The notes under the pieces are model-generated. The model searched no databases and had not been told where the DNA came from. It saw nothing but the letters and a program-made list of their open reading frames with translations. Made by a program: the position numbers and the translations under genes. From Owenia fusiformis (lineage: Eukaryota; Annelida; Polychaeta; Sabellida; Oweniidae), in contig CAIIXF020000009.1 in NCBI GenBank assembly GCA_903813345.2, positions 1,676,001 through 1,740,000 of the forward strand: DNA of 64,000 nucleotides, in the 5' to 3' direction. Shown one piece after another: positions 57,301 through 64,000 of the stretch (the first letter of the stretch is position 1; every line of letters starts with the position of its first letter).

Positions 57301-60300
57301 GGCAAACTTACCCTTCGCGAAATACTCACACTGTACGGCTGGGCATCATCCTTCAAATTTATCTTGACAGGGTCAGTTTTAATTTTACCAATCTCACCAT
57401 ACATTTCAGATGATGTTTCAATTGACTGAACACGCCGAACCAAACCCATCCCGATGGCACATTCCCTGGATAAAAGACTCATGTCTGAGGTCATGTCAGC
57501 TACATGTATATCTGTCTTAAAACGTTTGTTGCCTAAGTCAATTGTCCCAACACAGGCTACATTACCACCTGGACTTTTAAGTTGGACCTTGGAAGGTTTA
57601 AGAACAGGGGGTTTATCAAAAGACTTAAACACAGACTGGGGCATAACAGTAACATCGGCACCTGTGTCCAGTTTAAACATGATTGGTTTACCATTTACCC
57701 TGAGTTCACTCACCCATGGTGGTTCCTTGTTGTTGATGTCAATCACACCGACCTCGTCAACACGAAAATCTTGTGTAGGCTCATCATCATGCTGGAATCT
57801 CGGCTTAGGAATATCACCAACCGGGTACATATCGTCACAGACAATCTCGCCAATGAATGCCTGGTAATAATCGTCATTTTCATGTTGATCACTATCACAA
57901 TCAAGTATTTCATGAATGTTTTTGCGCTTATCCATTGACTTTTGGTAGCGTTTGCTACAACAACGTTTGTAGTGGTTCATGCCACCACACTGTAAACATG
58001 TTTTACCATATGCACCACACTCCCTAGGCTTGTGTGTTAACGCACACTTCTTACACTTAAATGCAGCTGATTGTGATTGTCCCTTGGACTGTGTTGTTGA
58101 CCTTTTCGACCTCCTAGACCTGGTGACGTCATCCAGATTCTGCGGGGTTTCCGACTTCAGATGCACGGGTGCGACGTGCTCTCTGATTCGCGCCATTTCT
58201 ATCACTTTGGCAAATGTCAACTTGCTATAGTCCATTATCTTTACCTTTTAAGATAAGTCTTTATTATTCATACCGTTTACAAACTGGTGCAAAAGTTCAC
58301 GCTCAGTATTTTCGAAAGAGCAAATGTCGGCTTGATCGTATAACTTACGTATGAAACTATCTACATTGTCCTCAGACGACTGTTTCATGTGATAAAATGC
58401 TTTCTTTTCTTCGATCACATTCACCTTTGGCGTGAAGTATCTGTCGAATTTATCCATTACAACCGTGAACGATTTCTTGTTCTCTGCTTCAGTGAACACA
58501 AATGTCTTATATATTGTCAACTTTACATAACAATATTTGAGTTCTAAACTGATTAGTTATTCATGACGTAATCCAATGTATAAATTACACTGGACGAAAT
58601 GATTACACAGTACATCAACTTATTCCCGGGGAACTCTCACCTGTATGGAGCATATACCTATGTATCAATAATATGACAAATTGTACATGGTCATGCTTTA
58701 TTTTAGGAAGCACAGATTCGCTGTGCCTACGTCGGTGCTGAATATATGGGATTAAACAGTGTAGGAAAAAGTGGTATTATGATATTTACTGCATCGATTC
58801 TAGGTAAAAGTTTCCCATTTGTATTGCCTAGCCTGTATACATATAGAGAGAATATACAAAGTTGTTGATTTTCTTTCTCAGAGATATTTCTTTTTCTTTT
58901 TGACGTTTCGTAGAATGTCCATCCTACTTCTTCAGAAATAAAATTATATTTGAATCAAACTGAAATAATGGATGGACATCCTACGAAACGTCAAAAAGAA
59001 AAAGAAATATCTCTGAGAAAGAAAATCAACAACTTTGTACATTACTACCAGAGAGATGAACATTCATAGCGAGAATATAGTTTATTTAGTATTTTTAATC
59101 TAAAAATTGTGGTCAGGTTTGAAATATTGTATATTTCTATGACTTAACTTTGACGCTGACATAAAAAGCACGGGGCAGCGTTCCCAGAACATTTTGAATT
59201 TTGTATCTATGAATATTCGGAAGCGACGTGGGGAATCGTAGCGTTCAATTCAATTTAAGAATCATATTGCAATTATTTTCGAAAACGGTCGTTTCCAATC
59301 TTCCTTCCTTTTAACCCTTTTGGCACCAGAGAAACTAAGCAAATATTCGTCTATTATAGGATTAGTACCAAGCGGCCAAGCACCAGTTTACTCAGCAACT
59401 AAACATGGTCTTGTCGCCTTCGTTCGGAGCATGGCTGTAAGTGCAATAATTAACATTTGTTAGGGTTCAATTTCTATATTATGACATACCATTCCATTTC
59501 TTTTAAATCCATTTAATCAAATCAAAAACATAGGCCCTCTCCCACTTGGTTTTATATGATGTACATTTAGCATGTACAGGGTGTTTTATAAAAACGGCAA
59601 CGGACCTAACAATGCAATTCCTTTTAACCAATAGAAGAATTTGACATTTGAAATATTATAAAGTTTGTTCAATCTTCTTAAAGTCGACAAAAGTTTTACA
59701 CTATAGGGTGTGTAGAGCCTATTTCCCGACCATTTAGAAAACATGCTCCAAATGGCAGCCTCGTCTCTGGAAGCAGACTTGCATGCGTTTGGCGAAGTTG
59801 TCGACAACACGTGTGCATTCATCCCTTGGTATGACTCTTACCTCCTATGTTATATCTAGCTCTGCAATAGTTCGAGGATTTTTGGCATACACAATATCTT
59901 TCAGGCAACACTACAGATAAAAATCGGAGAGGAGGTGGGGGGATGTTCAGGTCTTGGGAATCGCGTGTCCAGTTATTATCTGTCTAACGGCTGATGAACC
60001 GATCTTCAAAGTGGTTTTGAAGCTACTCCAATGTGTTGCTGGATGTATGTGGTGTAGCACCATCTTGTTGGACCTGGCTTATCAATACCATTCCTTCTTC
60101 CTGGAACCCAAAAATATAATGCTCTGTATTTATGGTCACAATTTGTTCCTCATTTTCAATAAAGTATGGTCCAATGATTTCACTCGTAGCATACGGTAAA
60201 GTATATCTAGCACAATGAAATGTTATTTGAGCCACTTCATCAGGAGCATGGTTACCCAAAACATAGTTCTTGCTATTTACATGACCTTTCAACTGGAAGT

Positions 60301-60609
60301 GCGCTTCGTCACTGCACTAAACCATACGTCTCCTAGCAAATCTCTAATGTTCTTTATTCTTTGAGCAAACCACTCACACCTGGCAACCATGGCTTCTATA
60401 TCTCTTTCAGTCGATTTCTGTTTTAATTGAATCCTATAGTATAGGGATACACTTGCAGGTATTCTATCAAGAGACTGGTATTCTATCAAGAGACGAACTG
60501 GTATTCTTAGTTCTTGGCTCCACCATCTCAATGACTTCTTTCGACTGACTGAATCCAAGGCGGCATCAATGTTCTGCCGTGTTCTTACGCTGCGAGACAT
60601 CCCCGAGTG

Positions 60610-60643
<34 letters not shown>

Positions 60644-61278
60644 GTCTCTCTCTTTTGGTATTTAGACTTTTGAGTATTCCTAATGCTCTAAATTTCAAAT
60701 CCTTTAAATTCATTCTGTGTATTTTTGAAAGAACCGATTTTTAAATATTTCTTAACACAATAGGTCATGACTTCAATCGACTATGGTATATCGTTTACTT
60801 ATGACTGGCTAAAGTTATCAATGTTTTCTGGAAGAACTTTGAATGGACTCTTTTCACCTGAAAAATAAAAAACGTATATTTACAGGGTTATAACTTAAAA
60901 GGTGGGTTGCATTTTTTGAAACACCCTGTGCATTCACAGATATAAACAAAGATATTGCATAATTATGCTTTATTAATGTATGTACTTGGGATGTATGTAA
61001 TATAATCAAAAACACAACCGATATATATTTAAATTTAGAAATGTTGGAGCTGTGATTTCGCTTCAGTTTAGACTATGTTCAACTTACATTTTCAATTATA
61101 TAACTTAACAATTTTAGTTGAGTCCATCCTCCATCAAATCAGGACTACGATTTAATGTTCTCTGCCCCAGCTTCGTAGATACACCGCTCATCACAGATGA
61201 AGGCATTAAAAGAGGCTTAGTTGACGACGATTCTTCTGCTATGTTTATCGCCCTGAGGAATTCCATAGATCTACTAAA
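48259..61278 (+). CDS. HPGD: 15-hydroxyprostaglandin dehydrogenase-like SDR (3' end beyond window)
   Basis: Exons 48259-48351, 51691-51811, 51960-52069, 58707-58803, 59360-59436 and 61118-61278 join with matching phases (0,1,0,1,0) and end in phase 2, giving 219 residues. This is a classical short-chain dehydrogenase: TGGAQGVG (NAD/P binding, residues 11-18), CDVTKDAD, ILVNNAG, the active-site Ser region IFTASILG, and YSATK (catalytic Tyr and Lys). Then CPSFVDTPL, as in SDRs after the catalytic helix. Order and spacing fit 15-PGDH, which oxidises the 15-OH of prostaglandins with NAD+ in the cytosol. Substrate is inferred from family likeness only. Human HPGD is about 266 residues, so roughly 45 C-terminal residues are outside the window. 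Confidence 0.85.
48764..48871. mobile_element. GC-rich hairpin MITE, copy 1
   Basis: The ends are inverted ('taagttcacacca' and 'tggtgtgaacta'), and the interior has mirrored 'ggcgctttaaagcg' words. A near relative lies 200 bases away. In HPGD intron 1. Confidence 0.7.
48968..49068. mobile_element. GC-rich hairpin MITE, copy 2
   Basis: Ends 'taagttcacacca' and 'tggtgtgaactta', interior 'ggcgctttaaagcggc' and 'ggcgctttaaag'. Same family and orientation as copy 1. Confidence 0.7.
49479..49622. repeat. Interspersed repeat, copy 1
   Basis: Shares 'tagtgcaattgtttttgttc', 'ttgttggaacaaaata' and 'gacctctcaatattat' with 52912-53060, same orientation. Confidence 0.65.
50745..51134 (-). pseudogene. 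LINE endonuclease relic in HPGD intron 1
   Basis: The minus strand reads AIFICGDFNVRIGNV, an AP-endonuclease GDFN block, then GIDEVDGRSCLDNVV and GYSLIEFLN, a series commonly seen in LINE endonucleases. Only this part is kept. A different family from the 29-33 kb LINE. Confidence 0.6.
51691..51811 (+). CDS. HPGD: HPGD-like exon 2
   Basis: Acceptor TTAAACAG|GTCTGC, donor AGAG|GTTCGT (a weak donor), phase 1. Encodes CIADINK (the acidic residue that favours NAD+) and CDVTKDAD. Confidence 0.88.
51960..52069 (+). CDS. HPGD: HPGD-like exon 3
   Basis: Acceptor ATATTTTAG|CTTTGT, donor AATCTG|GTATGT, phase 0. Encodes DILVNNAGILRE, the structural NNAG motif. Confidence 0.9.
52175..52289. mobile_element. 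Near-perfect 115-bp hairpin in HPGD intron 3
   Basis: Arms 52196-52219 and 52246-52269 (ggttcaggatatttggatta... and complement) are exact over 24 bases; inner 'ggccaatat' pairs with 'atattggcc', and outer arms pair imperfectly to 52175 and 52289. Likely a MITE. Confidence 0.75.
52912..53060. repeat. Interspersed repeat, copy 2
   Basis: Direct copy of 49479-49622, about 80 percent alike, with one extra 15-base word (near 52938). Confidence 0.65.
53522..53612. repeat. Short inverted repeat
   Basis: 'gcaatatcgtccattctt' and 'aagaatggacgatcttgc' pair across about 45 bases. Small fold-back; no named family. Confidence 0.5.
54012..54175 (-). repeat. 3' LTR (element orientation)
   Basis: 164 bp, 3 mismatches to the other LTR. 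The purine tract lies directly next to it at about 54176-54187. Confidence 0.9.
54452..55072 (-). pseudogene. Ty3-type C-terminal polyprotein region
   Basis: Begins MYKTNYDKHHGVRPLTELVP and VLLKTDQEKGWKTRGVV, the integrase C-terminal module, followed by a 140-residue polar tail rich in Ser/Pro/Asn. It is in a different frame from the preceding ORF. Confidence 0.75.
55093..56406 (-). pseudogene. Ty3-type RNase H and integrase
   Basis: PVCYASRSLNDSEKKYAQIE and LTDHKPLVPLI are RNase H blocks. The integrase zinc finger is visible (IHDGHLG...KCEHCQ), then the catalytic core: VDLCEYE, ISDNGPQFTS and NGQVERGVQ give the Asp, Asp, Glu triad. The frame breaks before the C-terminal region. Confidence 0.88.
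56310..56930 (-). pseudogene. Ty3-type reverse transcriptase, rest, and start of RNase H
   Basis: NIIDDLIIHGK carries the catalytic Asp pair (the usual first residue Tyr or Phe is Ile here). Then KKCKFRQSRVTFFGHTV and RRFLGTANYLAKFIP, normal Ty3 connection-domain sequence. A frameshift near 56400 ends it within the RNase H start. Confidence 0.85.
56976..58235 (-). pseudogene. Ty3-type zinc knuckle, protease and front of reverse transcriptase
   Basis: Around residues 60-93, CKKC...CLQCGGMNHYKRCC is a zinc-knuckle region. Near residue 190, LDTGADVTVMP is the aspartic protease active site (DTG). Reverse transcriptase begins about residue 320: VVVEKKSDPQPRICVDLRNL, then TLDASNSFW with the first catalytic Asp. 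It ends at a TGA right after MTPFG, inside the reverse-transcriptase domain; the frame then continues unchanged. Confidence 0.85.
58248..58514 (-). pseudogene. Ty3-type gag remnant
   Basis: About 88 codons matching the C-terminal half of a retrotransposon gag capsid (FDRYFTPKVNVIEEKKAF, VDSFIRKLYDQADICSF). It stops at TAA (58248-58250), after which the same frame goes on; the front half of gag is missing. Confidence 0.75.
58515..58678 (-). repeat. 5' LTR (element orientation)
   Basis: 164 bp, TGTCATATT... to ...TTGACA. Ends 28 bases before HPGD exon 4 (58707). Confidence 0.9.
58707..58803 (+). CDS. HPGD: HPGD-like exon 4
   Basis: Acceptor TTATTTTAG|GAAGCA, donor CTAG|GTAAAA, phase 1. Encodes GIMIFTASILG with the active-site serine. 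The LTR element ends 28 bases before this exon. Confidence 0.88.
58856..59038. mobile_element. Near-perfect hairpin, arms 68 bp, in HPGD intron 4
   Basis: 58856-58924 and 58970-59038 are inverted copies with only one or two mismatches, spanning 'gacgtttcgtag' and its complement, with a 45-base loop. MITE-like. It lies between exons 4 and 5. Confidence 0.8.
59360..59436 (+). CDS. HPGD: HPGD-like exon 5
   Basis: Acceptor TATTATAG|GATTAG, donor ATGGCT|GTAAGT, phase 0. Encodes PVYSATKHGLVAF, the Tyr-x3-Lys catalytic motif. Confidence 0.9.
60023..60292 (-). pseudogene. Transposase relic, catalytic part
   Basis: The block QQDGATPHTS matches the second Asp block of DDE_3 transposases. The preceding GPYFIENEEQ series is also typical. 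Confidence 0.65.
60289..60600 (-). pseudogene. Transposase relic, N-terminal part
   Basis: Contains an N-terminal helix-turn-helix-like region (SVSRKKSLRWWSQEL) and reaches GDVWFSAV, near the first catalytic Asp block. Confidence 0.6.
60608..60654. repeat. (CT)n microsatellite
   Basis: About 16 CT units with one irregular end. Confidence 0.9.
61118..61278 (+). CDS. HPGD: HPGD-like exon 6
   Basis: Acceptor AATTTTAG|TTGAGT, donor CTAAA|GTATGT, phase 2. Encodes SGLRFNVLCPSFVDTPLI, typical of SDRs after the active site. A further exon must follow; none is seen before 64000. Confidence 0.85.
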
Positions 61279-61697
61279 GTATGTGTTCCAGCTTTAATAC
61301 TATAGTCTACTCTAGCTTTTTAAAGTTGCACTGGGGGTTTATCTCCCGGACAGTTAGTGATGTACAGATTTTATAATTGCTAAAGGACAGATACCGTTGA
61401 CGGCCATGGTTCTCATTCGATTTGATTGTCATTAACTACACCTTTAATATTAATAGAGCACTCAGAAGTCGTGACCATTTAAAAAGAGAATGAACCGTTT
61501 AGTCCCTTTTTGAAAACCCCAAAACGTAAAAACAGCAGTGCATTTCATGTATTTCAACCGTCAATGTTTTATTATCATATTAGATTTACAATATTTATAC
61601 AAAGTATATGAATTTTTCAGCAAACCAGATAAAGTTAAAATCATTTTATCAATACATATTCATGTTAATGTCTAGTAAAATTGTGTTTCATTTCATC

Positions 61698-62317
61698 GTA
61701 TAGAATTTTCTATGTAACTTCGAACTAGATTTTCAAATACACTATCCTCGGATAGACATTTCTATACAAGACTCCGTTAACTTTTCGTATAGAAATTTCT
61801 ATGCGGATGAGGCTGGGATATTAATTTTGTTATTGATGAATATTTGGTAATCGGCATAGAAATTTCTTTACCGACAAAGCAGAAAATTCAAAACTGAATA
61901 CCTGTATAGAAATTTCTATGTGTAGGCCGTCGAAAAATACTAGTTATGTTACTAGAAAAACATTTCTCGCCGTATAGAAATTTCTATGCGGGTGTAGATG
62001 TACATTATGGTTGCAGTATAGAAATTTCTATAGGGATAAGATTGATAAATGAAAATCGAAATGCTGCATAGAAATTTCTATGCGGCGCAGGAAAAATAAT
62101 TTTGCTAGATCGCCCGTATAGAAATTTCTATATGCTCAAAAAATAAAATTCCCGTATACACATAAATATCCTGTATAGAAAGTTCTATGCTGGTGTAGTC
62201 GAAAATGTTAATTCAGTAATAAAATAATTTTGCTAGATCGCCTGTATAGAAATTTCTATATGGTCAAAAAATAAAATTCCTGTATACATATAAAAATCCT
62301 GTATATAAATTTCTATG
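61698..62317. repeat. Array of 12 copies of a TAGAAATTTCTA palindrome
   Basis: Copies start at 61698, 61751, 61787, 61854, 61904, 61972, 62016, 62066, 62116, 62173, 62244 and 62301. The best form is GTATAGAAATTTCTATAC, an exact palindrome; eight copies keep the TAGAAATTTCTA core intact. Spacing is irregular (36-71 bases). The core contains GAAnnTTC, the shape of a two-unit heat-shock element. Lies in the last visible HPGD intron. Function not known. Confidence 0.9.
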
Positions 62318-62340
62318 CTGGTGTAGTCGAAAATTTTTAC
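62095..62340. repeat. Tandem duplication, unit 128 bp
   Basis: The words 'aataattttgctagatcgcc', 'aaaaaataaaattcc' and 'tgctggtgtagtcgaaaat' occur twice, 127-128 bases apart, each unit carrying two of the palindromes. Confidence 0.85.
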
Positions 62341-64000
62341 ATCAGTTACTCATTTAAGTATCTGATAAATGTGGTATCAAACACAAAAACGTATCCAACG
62401 TGTTTACTTCATAGTTTTCCTCACAATGTTTTCATTCACGGCTACTGTTGATCGATATGGACGTTGGAATGTGTGTTCTTTCTAGTTTTGCCAGAGTAAC
62501 TGTTTATCAGTGATCTTTAATGAATTATACAATCACGCATCTTGTGCATATATCTTTATATAATTGATGCCATGGTCAGCTTCTTGTTAAAAAGAGATCT
62601 GAGTTTTAAATGGCTCTGCCTGTTTACAACACACAATATGTATCAGGTATCAATTAGAAGACTTGTAGGATAAATCCTGTAGTTTCCCCGAGTCTCTTGC
62701 CAATTCTTGGAAGGTCATGGAATAGGGGAACACAATAGTTCACTATCATTCACACAGATAAATATTGTCGTCCCTGTTTACCTGTCTACATGACGTAACG
62801 GTTGGTCTACTCAAGTGACGAATGAAGTTGCAATGACTCTACCTCTTTCTATCTCGTTTCTCCCTGAAAGCAAAATCAATTCTTCTCCACTAGAATCATG
62901 TAGCAAAACAAACCACTACCAATAAGATAAGGCAAACCAGGTTGATTTTCATCATTCAGACATCATTAAAAGGTAAACAAAGCGGGTGGCTTTCTCTAAA
63001 TCAAAAATCATTCGATGAGGGTAGGAAAAGCGAATAAGTTATTTCCAATCAAGCATCATTTGATTAAGTTAGACAAAGTAGCGTGATTGACTTTGACTAC
63101 CAATCAAGCATCAATGGATTAAAGGTTTTTCTATAACAATGATAGCCTTAACCCGTGATTTACCCCAAAAATAACACATTTAATCTCAAAATCAACTTTT
63201 AATTAGTTATATGCATTTGTAATGATAAGATTAATATATAGTAATAATGCCATAATACTACTTTCAAGAAAAGGCAAAAATGACACTCTCGATTGTAAAA
63301 TATAGGCCTGCTTAATTAACTATTGCTATCCCTCATTAATTAGACTAGACTTTTTCGCATTCCACTGTTCAGTCAAGTCAAGTAAGTAAGTTAACATTCG
63401 AAAATAAAAATCTCAAAAATCGTACATCTTTGATTTCCAAAATAATTTGTGAGGTGGTTATTAAGATGGTAATACACATTTTAACGTATTAATTTTGAGT
63501 ACATCTCGAATCCATTCTCAACAAAGCGTTCTCGAAATAAGTATTCGAAATGTTTGAGTTCGGGATTATAAAAGTACGCTAAGATATACCGCTTCTTAAC
63601 AAACTCCTTTGGGAACAAGACATAGAATCAAATACATATTCTTCTTATTTACTCCCTGACACATGCCAATGAATGTTACATAAGTAAATATCTCCGTTTT
63701 TAAATAATTTTGAAAACACTGTTTTCTACAGGTGCCATTTTTCATAATTGAAAAACAAAATTGAACATTTTGCATTTCTAAATTGATAAGTGTCTTGGAA
63801 TACAACTTAATTGTAAACAATTTAAGTCATTAATAATATTTCCCTTAGTGATCCCATGCTAAATAGACAGTAACTGGGTCAATGTTTTATGTTCAACCTT
63901 GTTTTCATGACTTTTAAACATGAGCCGACGATTATGTAGGAAATTTCATTTCCAAATGAAAGCGTGTCAACTCCTGTTTTTGCACAATATTTAGCCTTTT
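62341..64000. other. Non-genic stretch, rest of HPGD intron 6
   Basis: No exon in the phase needed to complete the HPGD-like gene is visible. The short frame at 63596-63820 has no domain. Confidence 0.45.

Larger units (their letters stand above)
54012..58678 (-). mobile_element. Ty3-type LTR retrotransposon, defective, in HPGD intron 3
   Basis: Two 164-bp LTRs (54012-54175 and 58515-58678) differ at 3 positions, and AATTG lies on both sides (54007-54011 and 58679-58683). Read on the minus strand, a purine tract (AAAAAGGGGAGA) abuts the 3' LTR. The gene order is gag remnant, zinc knuckle, protease, reverse transcriptase, RNase H, integrase, C-terminal region. There is no room for a primer-binding site: gag-like coding starts directly at the 5' LTR, so the leader and the front of gag are deleted. 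Two in-frame stops and two frameshifts follow. LTR likeness points to a recent insertion. Confidence 0.92.
59577..60932 (-). mobile_element. DDE_3-type (Tc1/mariner-related) transposon relic
   Basis: Ends ACAGGGTGTTTTATAAAAA and its near complement at 60914-60932 are the inverted termini. On the minus strand, transposase pieces occur in order: 60289-60600 (RSVRTRQNIDAALDSV, IRDLLGDVWFS), 60023-60292 (SEIIGPYFIENEEQIVTIN, QQDGATPHTSSNTLE with a catalytic Asp), and 59586-59822 more weakly. Stops and frameshifts break it. Located in HPGD intron 5. Confidence 0.75.

Noticed and set aside
57118-58230. Plus-strand frames of 83-137 residues opposite the LTR element
   Set aside because: Antisense shadows of the protease and reverse-transcriptase coding sequence.
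61698-62317. Regularly spaced palindromes as a CRISPR array
   Set aside because: Repeats are 16-18 bp, imperfect, irregularly spaced and in an animal intron; there are no cas genes.

Overview
This 64 kb window is animal nuclear DNA: AT-rich, intron-bearing and full of decayed mobile elements. It has no bacterial gene packing, no operons and no ribosome-binding-site pattern. Gene content (a NIDO/AMOP secreted protein, an OXLD1-like protein, a TRIM-type RING/B-box protein and a 15-hydroxyprostaglandin dehydrogenase-like enzyme) and repeat content (a non-LTR retrotransposon with a 2A motif, a Ty3-type LTR element, many TA-flanked fold-back elements) point to a marine invertebrate. A bivalve-like mollusc is my favoured guess, but the sequence does not fix the phylum. 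A 500-base run of N (16801-17300) is an assembly gap.

Layout. 1-4.7 kb: repeats, tRNA-like SINE pieces and two copies of a dead LINE reverse-transcriptase tail on the minus strand. 4.7-10.9 kb (+): a complete five-exon gene for a short secreted NIDO-AMOP protein; all splice phases agree, and the last intron (4.1 kb) carries two inverted-repeat elements. 10.9-22.7 kb: no convincing gene; two members of a long-TIR fold-back family (13.5-15.5 and 20.9-21.8 kb), the second nested inside another repeat at a TA. 22.7-23.4 kb (-): OXLD1-like gene. 23.5-28.9 kb: MITEs, a fold-back element with an exon-like open stretch inside it, and a 19-20 bp minisatellite. 29.2-33.6 kb (-): a LINE flanked by a 15-bp target-site duplication, with a hydrophobic leader, a canonical 2A motif, an endonuclease and a reverse transcriptase, split by about 400 bp of foreign sequence. 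34.5-35.1 kb (-): an unrecognised 206-residue ORF. 35.7-38.1 kb (-): TRIM-like gene whose tail holds many short G-E-L/P-G-Q repeats and whose frame is broken once. 41.0-43.9 kb: a possible small coding exon, a dead reverse transcriptase and a 46-bp minisatellite. 45.4-47.7 kb: a triple-nested set of TA-flanked inverted-repeat elements.

48.3-61.3 kb (+): the HPGD-like gene. Six exons with matching phases encode the NAD-binding TGxxxGxG motif, NNAG and the YxxxK catalytic pair; the 3' exon or exons lie beyond the window. Its introns are crowded: two GC-rich hairpin MITEs, an endonuclease relic, a near-perfect 115-bp hairpin, a young but defective Ty3-type LTR element whose insertion point is about 28 bp before an exon, a second near-perfect hairpin, a transposase relic, and in the last visible intron 12 copies of a 16-18 bp palindrome.

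The genes show no sign of acting in one pathway. The most unusual items are the intronic palindrome array, the 2A-bearing LINE whose ATG lies in its own target-site duplication, the complete short NIDO-AMOP gene, the LTR insertion at the HPGD splice acceptor and the nested fold-back element. All identifications rest on reading motifs by eye; no database search was run.
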